Shown here: in pieces, positions 9,272 to 18,339 of the stretch
Position numbering within the stretch: position 1 is the first letter of the stretch
How the letters are laid out: the number at the start of each line of letters is the position of its first letter
Assembly (NCBI GenBank): GCA_010206225.2
Contig: VIQU02000002.1
Coordinates: forward strand, 62,480 to 126,479
Direction: 5' to 3'
Source of the DNA: Lachnospiraceae bacterium MD308
Lineage (GTDB): Bacteria > Bacillota > Clostridia > Lachnospirales > Lachnospiraceae
DNA length: 64,000 bases
The notes under the pieces: model-generated
Databases searched by the model: none
What the model saw: the letters and a program-made list of their open reading frames with translations, nothing else
What the model was told of the DNA's origin: nothing
Translations under genes and position numbers: made by a program

Positions 9272-11104
9272 ATGAGCAGACTAGAGCTTGATTCGCCTAA
9301 AAAAGCCCGTATTGTCATGGAAGAACTCTACAAGGATTTAGAGCGAAGAATCGAATCAAGTCCTCCGGGCCTATGCCCGGTCGATATGTCGCGCGCGTTT
9401 TTGGAACTGTGTCATGCGCAGACCTGTGGGAAATGTGTGCCGTGCCGTATCGGACTTGGACAACTGAATCATTTCATCAAGGATGTGCTTGATGGAAAAG
9501 CAACGATGGAGACATTAGATGTGATGGAGCAGACCGCACTTTCCATTATGGAATCGGCAGACTGCGCTATTGGCTATGAAGCTGCTAATATGGTCTATAA
9601 GGGATTGATCGGCTATCGGGATGATTATATAGAGCATATAGAGCATGGACGCTGTACCTGTACATATAGTCAACCGGTTCCGTGTGTATCTTTATGTCCG
9701 GCACATGTGGATATACCAGGATACGTGGCGTTGGTAGGAGAAGGACGCTATGCAGATGCGGTCAGACTGATCCGCAAGGATAATCCGTTCCCGACTACCT
9801 GCGGATTTATCTGTGAACATCCGTGCGAGGCAAGATGCCGCAGGAATATGATGGACGATGCAGTAAATATCCGTGGTCTCAAACGAGTTGCCGCTGATTT
9901 TGCAGGAGAGGTCGATCCTCCGGCATGTGCGCCGTCTACGGGTAAGAGAGTCGCGGTGCTCGGCGGAGGTCCGGGAGGACTTAGCGCTGCGTATTACCTG
10001 CAGCTTATGGGGCATCAGACAACGGTTTATGAGATGCTTCCGAAGCTTGGAGGAATGCTTCGGTACGGTATTCCGAATTACCGTCTGCCGAAGGACCGTC
10101 TTGAGGATGATGTGAATGCTATCATAAAGACAGGTGTTGAAGTGAAGCATGGCTTAAAGATCGGTCCGGATATTACAATCCAGCAGCTTCAGAAGGAATA
10201 TGATGCCGTACTTATTACAATTGGAGCCAGCACAGACAAAAAGCTTGGTCTTGACGGGGAGAACGCAGAAGGCATCTTTTCGGCAGTACAATTCCTTAGG
10301 AATGTAGGAAAGAACATTATCATGGATCTTACGGGCAAGGAAGTGGCTGTTATCGGCGGAGGCAATGTAACGATGGATGCTGTCCGCACGGCAAAACGTC
10401 TCGGGGCCAGGAAGGTAAGTGTTGTATATAGAAGAAGAATCGCAGATATGACTGCGCTGCCGTCAGAGATTGAGGGAGCGATTGCAGAGGGTATCGAAGT
10501 GCAGACACTTAAAGCGCCGTCGTCTCTGGCTGTTGACGAGAATAATCATGTGAAAGGAATCTATGTATCTCCGCAGATGATCAGTTCGATCAAGGACGGG
10601 CGTGCCAGCATCAGACCGACAGGCGAAGAGGATCTTTATATTCCGTGTGATATTTTAGTAGTTGCTATTGGACAGAATATTGAGACAAGGCATTTTGAAG
10701 AAGCAGGAATACCGGTATCAAGGGGTAAGATTGTTACAAAGAGCAACGGAGCTATCGAGAACCTGCCGGGCGTTTTTGCGGGAGGAGACTGCGCGAGCGG
10801 ACCGGCATCTGTGATCAAGGCGATTGCAGGGGCGAAGGTTGCGGCAGCTAATATTGATGAGTATCTGGGCTATCATCATGAGATTTCCTGTGATGTTGAG
10901 ATCCCGGAGGCACGTCTTGACGACCGCACACCATGCGGCAGAGTGAACCTGACTGAGCGCGAGGCTTGTGAGAGAGTGAAAGATTGGGACGGCTGTGAGA
11001 ACTGCATGACTGAGAGAGAGGCAAAGCAGGAGGCAAGCCGGTGCTTACGATGCGATCACTTTGGATATGGAATCTTTAAAGGAGGCAGAGAAAAATTATG
11101 GTAA
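9272..11104 (+). CDS. GltD-like NAD(P)H:acceptor flavoprotein with NuoF-type iron-sulfur domain (hydrogenase partner)
   Basis: About 610 residues. The N-terminal domain carries CGKCVPCRIGLGQL (C52, C55, C58), the iron-sulfur signature of NuoF/HydB C-termini. Next come a dihydropyrimidine-dehydrogenase/GltD-type cysteine domain (CPAHVDIPGY, CGFICEHPCEARCRR), an FAD loop (VLGGGPGGLSAAYYL), an NAD(P) loop (VIGGGNVTMDA) and a C-terminal CENC...CLRC motif. It should pass electrons between a nicotinamide and the hydrogenase encoded directly downstream. ATG 9272 is preferred because AGAAGG (9256-9261) lies 10 nt ahead; ATGs at 9221 and 9263 are poorer. It overlaps the hydrogenase gene by 7 bp, suggesting translational coupling. 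The direction of electron flow and any bifurcation are inference. Confidence 0.88.
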   Translation: MSRLELDSPKKARIVMEELYKDLERRIESSPPGLCPVDMSRAFLELCHAQTCGKCVPCRIGLGQLNHFIKDVLDGKATMETLDVMEQTALSIMESADCAIGYEAANMVYKGLIGYRDDYIEHIEHGRCTCTYSQPVPCVSLCPAHVDIPGYVALVGEGRYADAVRLIRKDNPFPTTCGFICEHPCEARCRRNMMDDAVNIRGLKRVAADFAGEVDPPACAPSTGKRVAVLGGGPGGLSAAYYLQLMGHQTTVYEMLPKLGGMLRYGIPNYRLPKDRLEDDVNAIIKTGVEVKHGLKIGPDITIQQLQKEYDAVLITIGASTDKKLGLDGENAEGIFSAVQFLRNVGKNIIMDLTGKEVAVIGGGNVTMDAVRTAKRLGARKVSVVYRRRIADMTALPSEIEGAIAEGIEVQTLKAPSSLAVDENNHVKGIYVSPQMISSIKDGRASIRPTGEEDLYIPCDILVVAIGQNIETRHFEEAGIPVSRGKIVTKSNGAIENLPGVFAGGDCASGPASVIKAIAGAKVAAANIDEYLGYHHEISCDVEIPEARLDDRTPCGRVNLTEREACERVKDWDGCENCMTEREAKQEASRCLRCDHFGYGIFKGGREKLW

Positions 11105-12843
11105 ATCTTACAATTGATGGTAAAAAGATATCTGTACAGGAAAACACCACAATCATGGAAGCTGCCGCACAGAACGGGATTCCGATTCCGAAACTCTGCT
11201 ATCTGAAAGGAATCAATGAAATAGCGGCCTGCCGTGTGTGCGTGGTTGAATTAGAAGGAAAAGAAAAATTAATTACATCCTGTAATAATGTGGCTGAGGA
11301 GGGGATGGTAATCTTCACTAACAGCCCGAAGGTAAGAAGACATAGAAGGAATACGGTTGAACTTATCCTGTCACAGCATGATTGCCTCTGCGTTACTTGT
11401 ACAAGAAGCGGAAACTGCAGTCTTCAGAAGATTGCCAATGATCTGGATATTTTGGAAATCCCCTTCAGGCAGGAGCTGGAACATCAGGCGTGGAACAGGA
11501 AGTTTCCGCTGATACGCGAATCGACAAAATGTATTAAATGTATGCGTTGTATTCAGGTCTGTGATAAAGTACAGGGGCTTAATATATGGGATCTGGAAGG
11601 AACAGGTTCGCGCACAACAGTCAATGTAGCAGGGCATAAGACAATCAACGAATCAGCCTGCTCTTTGTGCGGTCAGTGTATCACCCACTGTCCGGTTGGA
11701 GCTCTTCATGAGAGAAGTGACACAGGAAAGGTGTGGAAGGCGATTGCAGATCCAGACAAGATTGTTGTTGCTCAGGTTGCTCCGGCAGTACGCGCGGCAT
11801 GGGGAGAGTATCTGGGACTTGAGCCGGAGGAAGCGACGATCGGAAAGATCTTAGACTCCCTGAAGCGGATGGGCGTGGATTATGTATTTGATACCTGCTT
11901 CTCGGCGGATCTTACAATCATGGAAGAGGGAACGGAGTTCGTCAAGAGATTTACCTCCGGTGAATTAAAGGAACGTCCCATGTTCACTTCCTGCTGTCCG
12001 GGATGGGTGAGATTTATTAAATCTCAGTTCCCGCATCTGGTAAGGTATCTGTCAACAGCAAAGTCACCGCAGCAGATGTTCGGCGCAGTGATGAAGTCTT
12101 ATTTTGCGCAGAAATTAGGCGTAGATCCGGAGAAGATATTTACGGTATCCGTTATGCCTTGTGTGGCAAAAAAAGCGGAATGTGAGATGGAGCTTTTCTA
12201 TGAGGAATATGCGGGACATGACGTGGATGTGGTCGTTACTACCAGAGAGCTTGTGCGGATGATCCGCTCTGCCCACATAAGTCCGGATACGCTCAAAGAT
12301 ATCGAGAGCGACCGTCCGATGCAGGAAGGAACCGGTGCAGGCGTAATCTTTGGCGCGACAGGCGGCGTTATGGAGGCGGCTCTTAGAAGTGCATATTATT
12401 TGATTAAGGGCGAGAATCCTCCGGCGGATGCGTTTAAAGCAGTCCGCGCACAGGGCTTTAATGAGAACAACGGCGTTCAGGAGGCCAATTTCCAGATAGA
12501 TGACATAACGGTAAGAACAGCGGTTGTCAGCGGACTTGGCAACACAAGGGCGCTCCTTAACAAGATTGAGAAGGGCGAAGCTCAGTATGACTTTGTGGAA
12601 GTCATGGCATGTCCGGGAGGATGTGTAGGCGGCGGCGGACAGCCGATCCACGACGGCGAGGAGCTTGCATTTGAAAGAGGGAAGAACCTTTACTATCTGG
12701 ATGAGAATGCTGAATTCAGATATTCTCATGAGAACCCGGATATCCAGATGCTTTATAAGGAATATCTTGGCGAGCCGAACGGACATAAGGCTCATATGTT
12801 GCTGCATAGCGATCATCTTAACGATCTGGCGAACGGGAGATAA
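11098..12843 (+). CDS. [FeFe] hydrogenase, multi-cluster, likely group A2 (glutamate-synthase-linked)
   Basis: A 581-residue hydrogenase interconverting protons and H2. In order: a [2Fe-2S] domain (C34, C45, C48, C62), a His-Cys3 [4Fe-4S] site (H94, C98, C101, C107), a two-[4Fe-4S] ferredoxin domain (CIKCMRCIQVC, CSLCGQCITHC), and the H-cluster domain with all three signatures: TSCCPGWV, MPCVAKKAECEM and MACPGGCVGGGGQP. The partner is a GltD-like flavoprotein instead of HydB/HydC, which is the context used to define group A2. No maturases (HydEFG) are in the window. GGAGG at 11081-11085 serves ATG 11098. A strong terminator follows. Confidence 0.93.
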   Translation: MVNLTIDGKKISVQENTTIMEAAAQNGIPIPKLCYLKGINEIAACRVCVVELEGKEKLITSCNNVAEEGMVIFTNSPKVRRHRRNTVELILSQHDCLCVTCTRSGNCSLQKIANDLDILEIPFRQELEHQAWNRKFPLIRESTKCIKCMRCIQVCDKVQGLNIWDLEGTGSRTTVNVAGHKTINESACSLCGQCITHCPVGALHERSDTGKVWKAIADPDKIVVAQVAPAVRAAWGEYLGLEPEEATIGKILDSLKRMGVDYVFDTCFSADLTIMEEGTEFVKRFTSGELKERPMFTSCCPGWVRFIKSQFPHLVRYLSTAKSPQQMFGAVMKSYFAQKLGVDPEKIFTVSVMPCVAKKAECEMELFYEEYAGHDVDVVVTTRELVRMIRSAHISPDTLKDIESDRPMQEGTGAGVIFGATGGVMEAALRSAYYLIKGENPPADAFKAVRAQGFNENNGVQEANFQIDDITVRTAVVSGLGNTRALLNKIEKGEAQYDFVEVMACPGGCVGGGGQPIHDGEELAFERGKNLYYLDENAEFRYSHENPDIQMLYKEYLGEPNGHKAHMLLHSDHLNDLANGR

Positions 12844-12875
12844 CGTTCAGCCCTGCTGTTGATAGTTTTAATTTT

Positions 12876-12918
12876 AAAATCGCTGTATCATTTAGTTTTA
12901 CTAAGATACAGCGATTTT
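12876..12918 (+). terminator. Rho-independent terminator after the hydrogenase operon
   Basis: AAAATCGCTGTATC (12876-12889) pairs perfectly with GATACAGCGATTTT (12905-12918) around a 15-nt loop. The terminal T run is short. Confidence 0.8.
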
Positions 12919-12954
12919 CTAATTCAGGGAATAAATTCTAAAATCATAATGTAG

Positions 12955-12983
12955 TTGAAAAGAAAAACAAAGTTGATTATACT
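12955..12983 (+). promoter_or_regulatory. Sigma-A promoter of the MATE pump gene
   Basis: TTGAAA (12955-12960), a 17-bp spacer and TATACT (12978-12983) lie about 85 bp before the MATE start codon. Confidence 0.65.
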
Positions 12984-13066
12984 GAAAAGAGAAGATACGG
13001 CAGAATAAAGCTGCGGGCAGTCTCTGCGCAGCAGGCCGGGGGAGATATTGGAGTTGATAGATAATT

Positions 13067-14458
13067 ATGGAAATGAATAAAAAAGACAAAGTAACAGATA
13101 TGACTCATGGCCCGGTATTCTCTCAGATGACGAGATTTGCATTGCCTGTACTTTTTGGAATGCTCTGCCAGAGGCTCTATAATTTTGCAGATACATATAT
13201 TGTAGGGCGCTTTCTGGGAGATGAGGCTTTGGCGGCGGTCAGTATCGCGGGGACAGCAACTTATATGATGTTTTCCATCATTATGGGCGTAACGACAGGA
13301 GTCGGAGTAGTTGTGTCGCAGTTTTATGGAGCGCAGAAGGAGCAGGAGATCAGGAAAGCTTTTGTAGCGGGAGGTTATGTAGCTGCAGTAATGGCACTTC
13401 TTATTACGGCGGCAGGTATGGCTACGACAGGTCCGCTGCTTACCATTCTTCATACTTCAAAGAAGTTGTTCCCGATGGCAGCAGCTTATCTTATGGTAAT
13501 CTATGCCGGGAGCATTGCGACAATGCTATATAACTTCAGCGCGGCTGTTTTACGTTCGCTGGGGAATTCTATGATACCGCTTTTATTCCTGATTTTGTCA
13601 AGTGTATTGAACGTATTTCTGGACGTAGTATTTATCGCATGGATTCCTATGGGTACTGCGGGGGCGGCATTTGCTACCGCGCTGGCACAGCTGATCTCCG
13701 GCGTGCTTTGTATATGGTATGCATTGAAATCACTGCCGTTTTTGCGGGTGAAGGGAAAGCAGTGGAAACCGGATAAAGGGCTTGTTAAAGAGGTGCTTCG
13801 CTATGGGATTCCGACCGGGCTTCAGATGAGTATCATCTCTGTGTCTGATATGACGCTTCAGGCAGTTATCAATACTTATGGCACAGCTATGATCGTGGCA
13901 TACGGGGTCTGCATGAAGGTGGAAGGGCTTGGATTTCAGCTTGCGGATGCGATTGGTTCGGCAGTAGGGACTTTTACAGGACAGAATGTAGGAGCGGGCG
14001 ACTACGCGAGAGTAAGAAAGGGAGTGCGCAGCGGTTATCTTCTGAATGTCGTATGCTATGGGATTTTTTGCCCGGTTGTGTTCATCTGTGCGAGGCCGAT
14101 CATGGAGCTTTTTACAAAAACACCGGAAGCAGTCAGCCTTGGTACAGAATATATGAGGATATTTACGGCATTTTTCTTTGCGGGGGGAATCTTAGTTGTG
14201 TACCATAATATTCTGCGCGCGTCGGGGGATGTATTTGTTACGGTATTAATGGGAGTGAGTGAGGTCGTAACGAGGATTGGGTGTGCATTTTTGCTTCCGA
14301 TGCTGTTTGGATACCGGGGATTGTGGTTTGTTTCGCCCATTACATGGGTATGTGCTGCTCTTGTAGGAGGAGTAAGGTACTACTCCGGAACATGGGAAAA
14401 GAAGGCAAGGATGAGTATGGAAGGGGGAGCGGAAGATGGGGAGAAAAAAGAAGTCTAA
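13067..14458 (+). CDS. MATE-family efflux transporter
   Basis: A 463-residue polytopic protein with about twelve membrane helices in two homologous halves. The N-terminal region TRFALPVLFGMLCQRLYNFADTYIVGR is a typical MatE opening, and the second half begins near KEVLRYGIPTGLQMSIISVSD. Such proteins export drugs, metabolites or flavins using Na+ or H+ gradients; the substrate is not readable. Its last 23 bp overlap the start of an AraC regulator, which suggests co-expression and possibly local control of the pump. Confidence 0.92.
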   Translation: MEMNKKDKVTDMTHGPVFSQMTRFALPVLFGMLCQRLYNFADTYIVGRFLGDEALAAVSIAGTATYMMFSIIMGVTTGVGVVVSQFYGAQKEQEIRKAFVAGGYVAAVMALLITAAGMATTGPLLTILHTSKKLFPMAAAYLMVIYAGSIATMLYNFSAAVLRSLGNSMIPLLFLILSSVLNVFLDVVFIAWIPMGTAGAAFATALAQLISGVLCIWYALKSLPFLRVKGKQWKPDKGLVKEVLRYGIPTGLQMSIISVSDMTLQAVINTYGTAMIVAYGVCMKVEGLGFQLADAIGSAVGTFTGQNVGAGDYARVRKGVRSGYLLNVVCYGIFCPVVFICARPIMELFTKTPEAVSLGTEYMRIFTAFFFAGGILVVYHNILRASGDVFVTVLMGVSEVVTRIGCAFLLPMLFGYRGLWFVSPITWVCAALVGGVRYYSGTWEKKARMSMEGGAEDGEKKEV

Positions 14459-15371
14459 GATTGAATTTAGATACTACAGAATGCCCGAGGACATTCCTTT
14501 TTTGGCGCTGCTTGGTGAAAAGTGGGTGCAGTATTATGGAAGAGATGTTGACTATCTGCATTTTCACAACTATCTGGAGATTGGCTATTGCTATAGCGGG
14601 ACGGGAACTCTTGTTTTGGGAGAGGAAAATTATCGGTTTACCGGAAATCAGTTTTCTGTGATTCTGAAAAATTATCCGCACACGACAGACAGTGATTCCG
14701 ATACAGTGAGCAAATGGGAATATTTGTTCATTGATGTAGATATGATTTTAGAACAATTTTACAGGGGAGGGGGTATTAATCGAAAGGAAAATATTTCTTA
14801 TCGGATCAATAGTCAGGCATTCTTTAAATCGGCTGAAGAAAAACCTAAGATGGCAGAGATGATACGTAATATTATGGATGTGATACGAGAAAAGCAGGAG
14901 TTTTATCTGGAAGAGGCAAAAGCAGGAATTGCGGAGCTTCTATTTAATATAGCGAGGGAGAAAAAAGGAACGGGTCTTGTGGAAAAGCTTCCTGTGAAAG
15001 AGGCGGCTCCGATTATTCAGTCTCTGGACTATATTGCAATTCATTATATGGAACAGATCAAGATAGAAGATCTGGCCGGATACTGCCATATCAGTCAGTC
15101 TCATTTCCGCAGGATTTTTTCAGAATATATGGGCATGAGTCCGGTAGATTATATTAATCTTGTGCGTATTCGAGCTGCATGTGGTTATTTGAAGAGAACG
15201 GATGCTTATATTTCAGATATCGCTAACAAATGCGGATTTACTACCTTTTCAACCTTCAGCAGGAATTTTAAACAGATTACAGGCGTTTCCCCCAATGAGT
15301 GGAGAAAACGCCCGGAAAACTACGAACAGCAGCTATTGAAATTTCGTATCCATTCAGAAAAGGGATGGTGA
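14436..15371 (+). CDS. AraC-family transcriptional regulator with cupin-like sensor domain
   Basis: A 311-residue regulator. The N-terminal half has the AraC cupin look (HFHNYLEIGYCYSGTGTLVLGE followed by a PHTTDS histidine). The C-terminal 100 residues hold two helix-turn-helix motifs (KIEDLAGYCHISQSHFRRIFSEYMG and ISDIANKCGFTTFSTFSRNFKQITG). It probably senses a small molecule, often a sugar. ATG 14436 overlaps the MATE gene by 23 bp. The MATE gene, or the sugar-import genes that converge on it from the other strand, could be targets. Confidence 0.88.
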   Translation: MGRKKKSKIEFRYYRMPEDIPFLALLGEKWVQYYGRDVDYLHFHNYLEIGYCYSGTGTLVLGEENYRFTGNQFSVILKNYPHTTDSDSDTVSKWEYLFIDVDMILEQFYRGGGINRKENISYRINSQAFFKSAEEKPKMAEMIRNIMDVIREKQEFYLEEAKAGIAELLFNIAREKKGTGLVEKLPVKEAAPIIQSLDYIAIHYMEQIKIEDLAGYCHISQSHFRRIFSEYMGMSPVDYINLVRIRAACGYLKRTDAYISDIANKCGFTTFSTFSRNFKQITGVSPNEWRKRPENYEQQLLKFRIHSEKGW

Positions 15372-15392
15372 GATTGCCGCATTTTATGCATA

Positions 15393-15611
15393 TCAGTCAA
15401 AATCAAACTTTGTAAAACGTTTGTGCATTGCGCCGTAACGGGTGCGTACCATCTCGTTTCCGGCAAGTACGTCTTCCTCGCTTCCGTGAAATTGGCAGCG
15501 AATGCAGTAATATTCCTGCTTGTCTTTGTCATAGAACATATCAATATCCAGATCCCTCATAAAGCATGAAGGGCATCTGTAATTTAATTTGCCTTTTCCA
15601 GCTTGAGCCAT
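15393..15611 (-). CDS. Small zinc-ribbon protein
   Basis: A 72-residue protein with CPSC (C13, C16) and CIRC (C36, C39), the spacing of a four-cysteine zinc ribbon. The remainder is polar (DIDMFYDKDKQEYY between the knuckles). AAGGAGATG lies upstream of ATG 15611. Its first 28 bp overlap the end of the preceding gene, so it is the last cistron of the sugar-import operon. Nothing indicates a function beyond metal binding. Confidence 0.65.
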   Translation of the reverse strand: MAQAGKGKLNYRCPSCFMRDLDIDMFYDKDKQEYYCIRCQFHGSEEDVLAGNEMVRTRYGAMHKRFTKFDFD

Positions 15612-17425
15612 GTCGCAAACATCTCCTTATCTGTTAATATTTTCTTGTATCCCAGAGTGAACATCGGGGAAAATGCATAGCCTTCCCGGATATATCCGTC
15701 TGCGTTATCGGATGCGGTCATAGAGACCTTTGTCTCAATGGCGGGGATAACGGCGGATACCGCTTTCGCGCCGAAGAGATCAGCTTCCCGGCAGCGGTAT
15801 TCGTAAGAAATAGTTCTGTTCTCGCTGTCTGACGTTCCCTCGCAGGATAAGAGAATACCGCTCATATCCTCAGGATATTCAGTCGTTCCATAGCATGCCG
15901 TCATATATTCGTTTAGTTCGATTTCTGCGGATGAATCGCTCATATCGAGGATTGTGCGCTCGATGCCGATCGCGCCGCTGCCTTCTTTAAAATATTCTTT
16001 TGTCTGCAGTGTGACAGTGAGATCTGCAAATTCAATCGTTACAGGATCCAGTGTGAGGATTCTTAGCTTTCCTTCTTGTGAAAAATGAGCTTTTGTCCGG
16101 CACAGGCAAAGGTCCACTTCTTCGCCTTTGTAAGAAAGCTTTGCGCTTCTTATGGTTCCTTCGCCTGCATAATGGGTAAAGTATCCGGCACGGTATTTTT
16201 CCTGTATTAAGAATGGATAAGAGGCATCCTGTACATGCTTTGTTCCGATGCCTACTTCCCACTTAAGCTTTGCCGCGTAAGGGCGCAGATCGAAGATCGC
16301 GCCGCCCTGATCCATGCTGACGCCTGCCCGCATAAAAGGATCCGTATACCAGAAGAGCTGTTTGTCAGAGCCGTAGAGAATATCACGCCAGAGGGCGCAT
16401 TCCGGCTCGGTGTAGGTCTTTTTGCCGCGATAGTAATCCGCGAACTCAGACATGGTCATATCGATAAGCTTTCCTTCTTTTTTCAGGTCGCCGTAGTATT
16501 TACAGCCGTCGGAATAAGACTTAAGGAGTAGTTCGTAAGGTGCTTCCCAGCGTCCCATCTTATTCATCCAGCCCGGTCCCACGAACATCATATTATAGGA
16601 ATATCCATTGTTGTATTTTTCCTGCGCCCGATACTGATCGATCAGATTGTAAAGATACGGATATTCCCATGTCTTTGAATCATAGATCATTCCACGCAGG
16701 ACGTTCTGCGGATGAGTCCCGAAGTTAGAGCCATTGCCGTCATAACAGGCGATCAAATCTCTGGAAAGATGGGGAATCGCAACGATACCGCTGTCCTCGG
16801 CTTCGTTTGCCGCAGGGGCATGGGTGTTCTGTTTTGACGGGATCCATGGCGCCCAAGGACCTCCGTCAAACAGTGTGTACCATGAATTATTGCAAGTGTG
16901 ATAAGCCTTCGGCCCTTCCTCCCAGCATGTGGCGATGGCACATTTTACAGAAGGATAAGTTTCTTTGATATAATTGGTAAGCTCTGCGTCCATATAATAA
17001 GAACCGGTTGATTCCGGGTAGAATCCAAAGATATCATGGAATTTTCTGAATACGTCATCGACGATCCTCTTTTTATCCTCCATGGAGAACATCCAGATGC
17101 AGAAATCTTTTGTCTTATATTTTTCGCGGAATTCTTCGCAGGGAAGTCCAAGGAGGGAGAGTGCAATCTCATCGCCATATATTTTGTGGTCGCTTTTAGC
17201 AATTTCGACTGCTTCTTTGTTAAAAAGTGCCGCATAGGTCATGTGGATGGTAACCTTCAGACCGTTTTCATGGGCAATTCTCTGCTGAGTTTTAAAGATA
17301 TCAAGAGATTCTGTCAAAAGCTTTTTGTCTCCGATATCTTCTTCTTTTCCGTGTCCTGTCACAGTGGCGGAATATTCTGGAACCATCTCAGGTCTGTGGA
17401 TTACATTAAGAATAAATTCACTCAT
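15584..17425 (-). CDS. Uncharacterised 613-residue protein of the glycan-import operon (possibly a DUF3863-type barrel)
   Basis: A soluble protein with no signal peptide. The N-terminal third reads like a polysaccharide-deacetylase or GH38/57-like barrel: MSEFILNVIHRPEMV, then GLKVTIHMTYAAL, FGFYPESTGSYYMDAEL and a later GIVAIPHLSRDLIACYDGNGS, with acidic and histidine residues that could form an active site. The C-terminal third (from about residue 400) is beta-rich. I cannot match it confidently to a named enzyme family. The start at 17425 follows AGGAGT; a longer in-frame extension to 17605 lacks a ribosome site and overlaps the intercistronic hairpin. The operon context (sugar importer, nearby GH2 and GH112) implies intracellular action on an imported oligosaccharide. 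Confidence 0.65.
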   Translation of the reverse strand: MSEFILNVIHRPEMVPEYSATVTGHGKEEDIGDKKLLTESLDIFKTQQRIAHENGLKVTIHMTYAALFNKEAVEIAKSDHKIYGDEIALSLLGLPCEEFREKYKTKDFCIWMFSMEDKKRIVDDVFRKFHDIFGFYPESTGSYYMDAELTNYIKETYPSVKCAIATCWEEGPKAYHTCNNSWYTLFDGGPWAPWIPSKQNTHAPAANEAEDSGIVAIPHLSRDLIACYDGNGSNFGTHPQNVLRGMIYDSKTWEYPYLYNLIDQYRAQEKYNNGYSYNMMFVGPGWMNKMGRWEAPYELLLKSYSDGCKYYGDLKKEGKLIDMTMSEFADYYRGKKTYTEPECALWRDILYGSDKQLFWYTDPFMRAGVSMDQGGAIFDLRPYAAKLKWEVGIGTKHVQDASYPFLIQEKYRAGYFTHYAGEGTIRSAKLSYKGEEVDLCLCRTKAHFSQEGKLRILTLDPVTIEFADLTVTLQTKEYFKEGSGAIGIERTILDMSDSSAEIELNEYMTACYGTTEYPEDMSGILLSCEGTSDSENRTISYEYRCREADLFGAKAVSAVIPAIETKVSMTASDNADGYIREGYAFSPMFTLGYKKILTDKEMFATWLKLEKAN

Positions 17426-17457
17426 AGTTAAAAAACTCCTGTTTTTTGTAATAAAAT

Positions 17458-17494
17458 GTCCGGCATGCCGTATTGCATGGCAGCGATGCCGGAC
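17458..17494 (-). other. Intercistronic hairpin in the sugar-import operon
   Basis: GTCCGGCAT (17458-17466) pairs with ATGCCGGAC (17486-17494), with an inner GCC/GGC stem. On the minus strand ATTTTATT follows, so it may be a weak terminator or an RNA-stability element between the permease and the 613-residue protein gene. Confidence 0.45.
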
Positions 17495-17511
17495 GAACAT
17501 ATATAAAATAT

Positions 17512-18339
17512 TTATTTGACAGCTCCTGTGATACCTTCTGCAAACTGTTTCTGAAGTACAAAGAATACAACCATCGTCGGGATGGAGCAGAAGAGTACGC
17601 CGCACATCAGCATGCCGTAATCTGTAACATATCCGGTGATCAGGTTAGCGATAAGCATCGGCATGGTCAGAGAGTCGTTGTCTGTCATGATTACCTTCGG
17701 CCACAGGTAAGAGTTCCATGCGTTCATGAAGGTAATAACTGCCGCAGCTGCATAAGTAGATCTCATGGTCGGGAAGAACATACGGAAGAAAATCTGCACT
17801 TCATTCAGACCATCGATACGTGCGGCTTCTATGATGTCGATCGGAAAAGCTCTTGCATTCTGACGGAACATCATGATCATAAACGGTGTCGATATCATCG
17901 GAAGGATGAAACCGAGTGTACAGTTTAAAAGCTTTGCCTTTGAAAACATCTGGAATAAAGGAACCATGGTTGCTACCTGAGGAATCATCATAGCCAGCAG
18001 CAGGATGGAGAATAATTTATCTTTCCATTTGTCATGATATACCTCAAAGCCGTAACCCGCAATGGAGCAGATCAGCAGACATACCAGAGTTGTCACGATA
18101 GCATAGATGAAAGAATTGGCAAGCGCGCGCCACAAAGGCTGCTGCGATACCAGATTGTTAAAGTTCTGCATAAAATATCCGCCGGGCAGAATCCGTCCCC
18201 TTGAGACATCCACAGAAGTATTGGTTGCTGCGGAGATCATCCAGTACAGTGGGAATACCGAAATAAATGATACAATTATGAGAAAAATATATGTAGGAAT
18301 CAGTCTGCGCTGAATCATAGAGCTGTTCTTCTTAGTCAC
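17512..18339 (-). CDS. Carbohydrate ABC transporter permease (MalG type)
   Basis: About 275 residues with six membrane helices and the EAA loop of sugar permeases (EAARIDGLNEVQIFFRMFFPTMRS). The N-terminus RRLIPTYIFLIIVSFISVFPLYWMI is typical of MalG/AraQ-like subunits. GTG 18339 is preferred because GTAGG lies 8 nt ahead; another in-frame GTG at 18348 precedes it. The gene overlaps the other permease by 8 bp. No ATPase gene is nearby, as is usual for such importers that share a MsmX-type ATPase. Confidence 0.92.
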   Translation of the reverse strand: MTKKNSSMIQRRLIPTYIFLIIVSFISVFPLYWMISAATNTSVDVSRGRILPGGYFMQNFNNLVSQQPLWRALANSFIYAIVTTLVCLLICSIAGYGFEVYHDKWKDKLFSILLLAMMIPQVATMVPLFQMFSKAKLLNCTLGFILPMISTPFMIMMFRQNARAFPIDIIEAARIDGLNEVQIFFRMFFPTMRSTYAAAAVITFMNAWNSYLWPKVIMTDNDSLTMPMLIANLITGYVTDYGMLMCGVLFCSIPTMVVFFVLQKQFAEGITGAVK

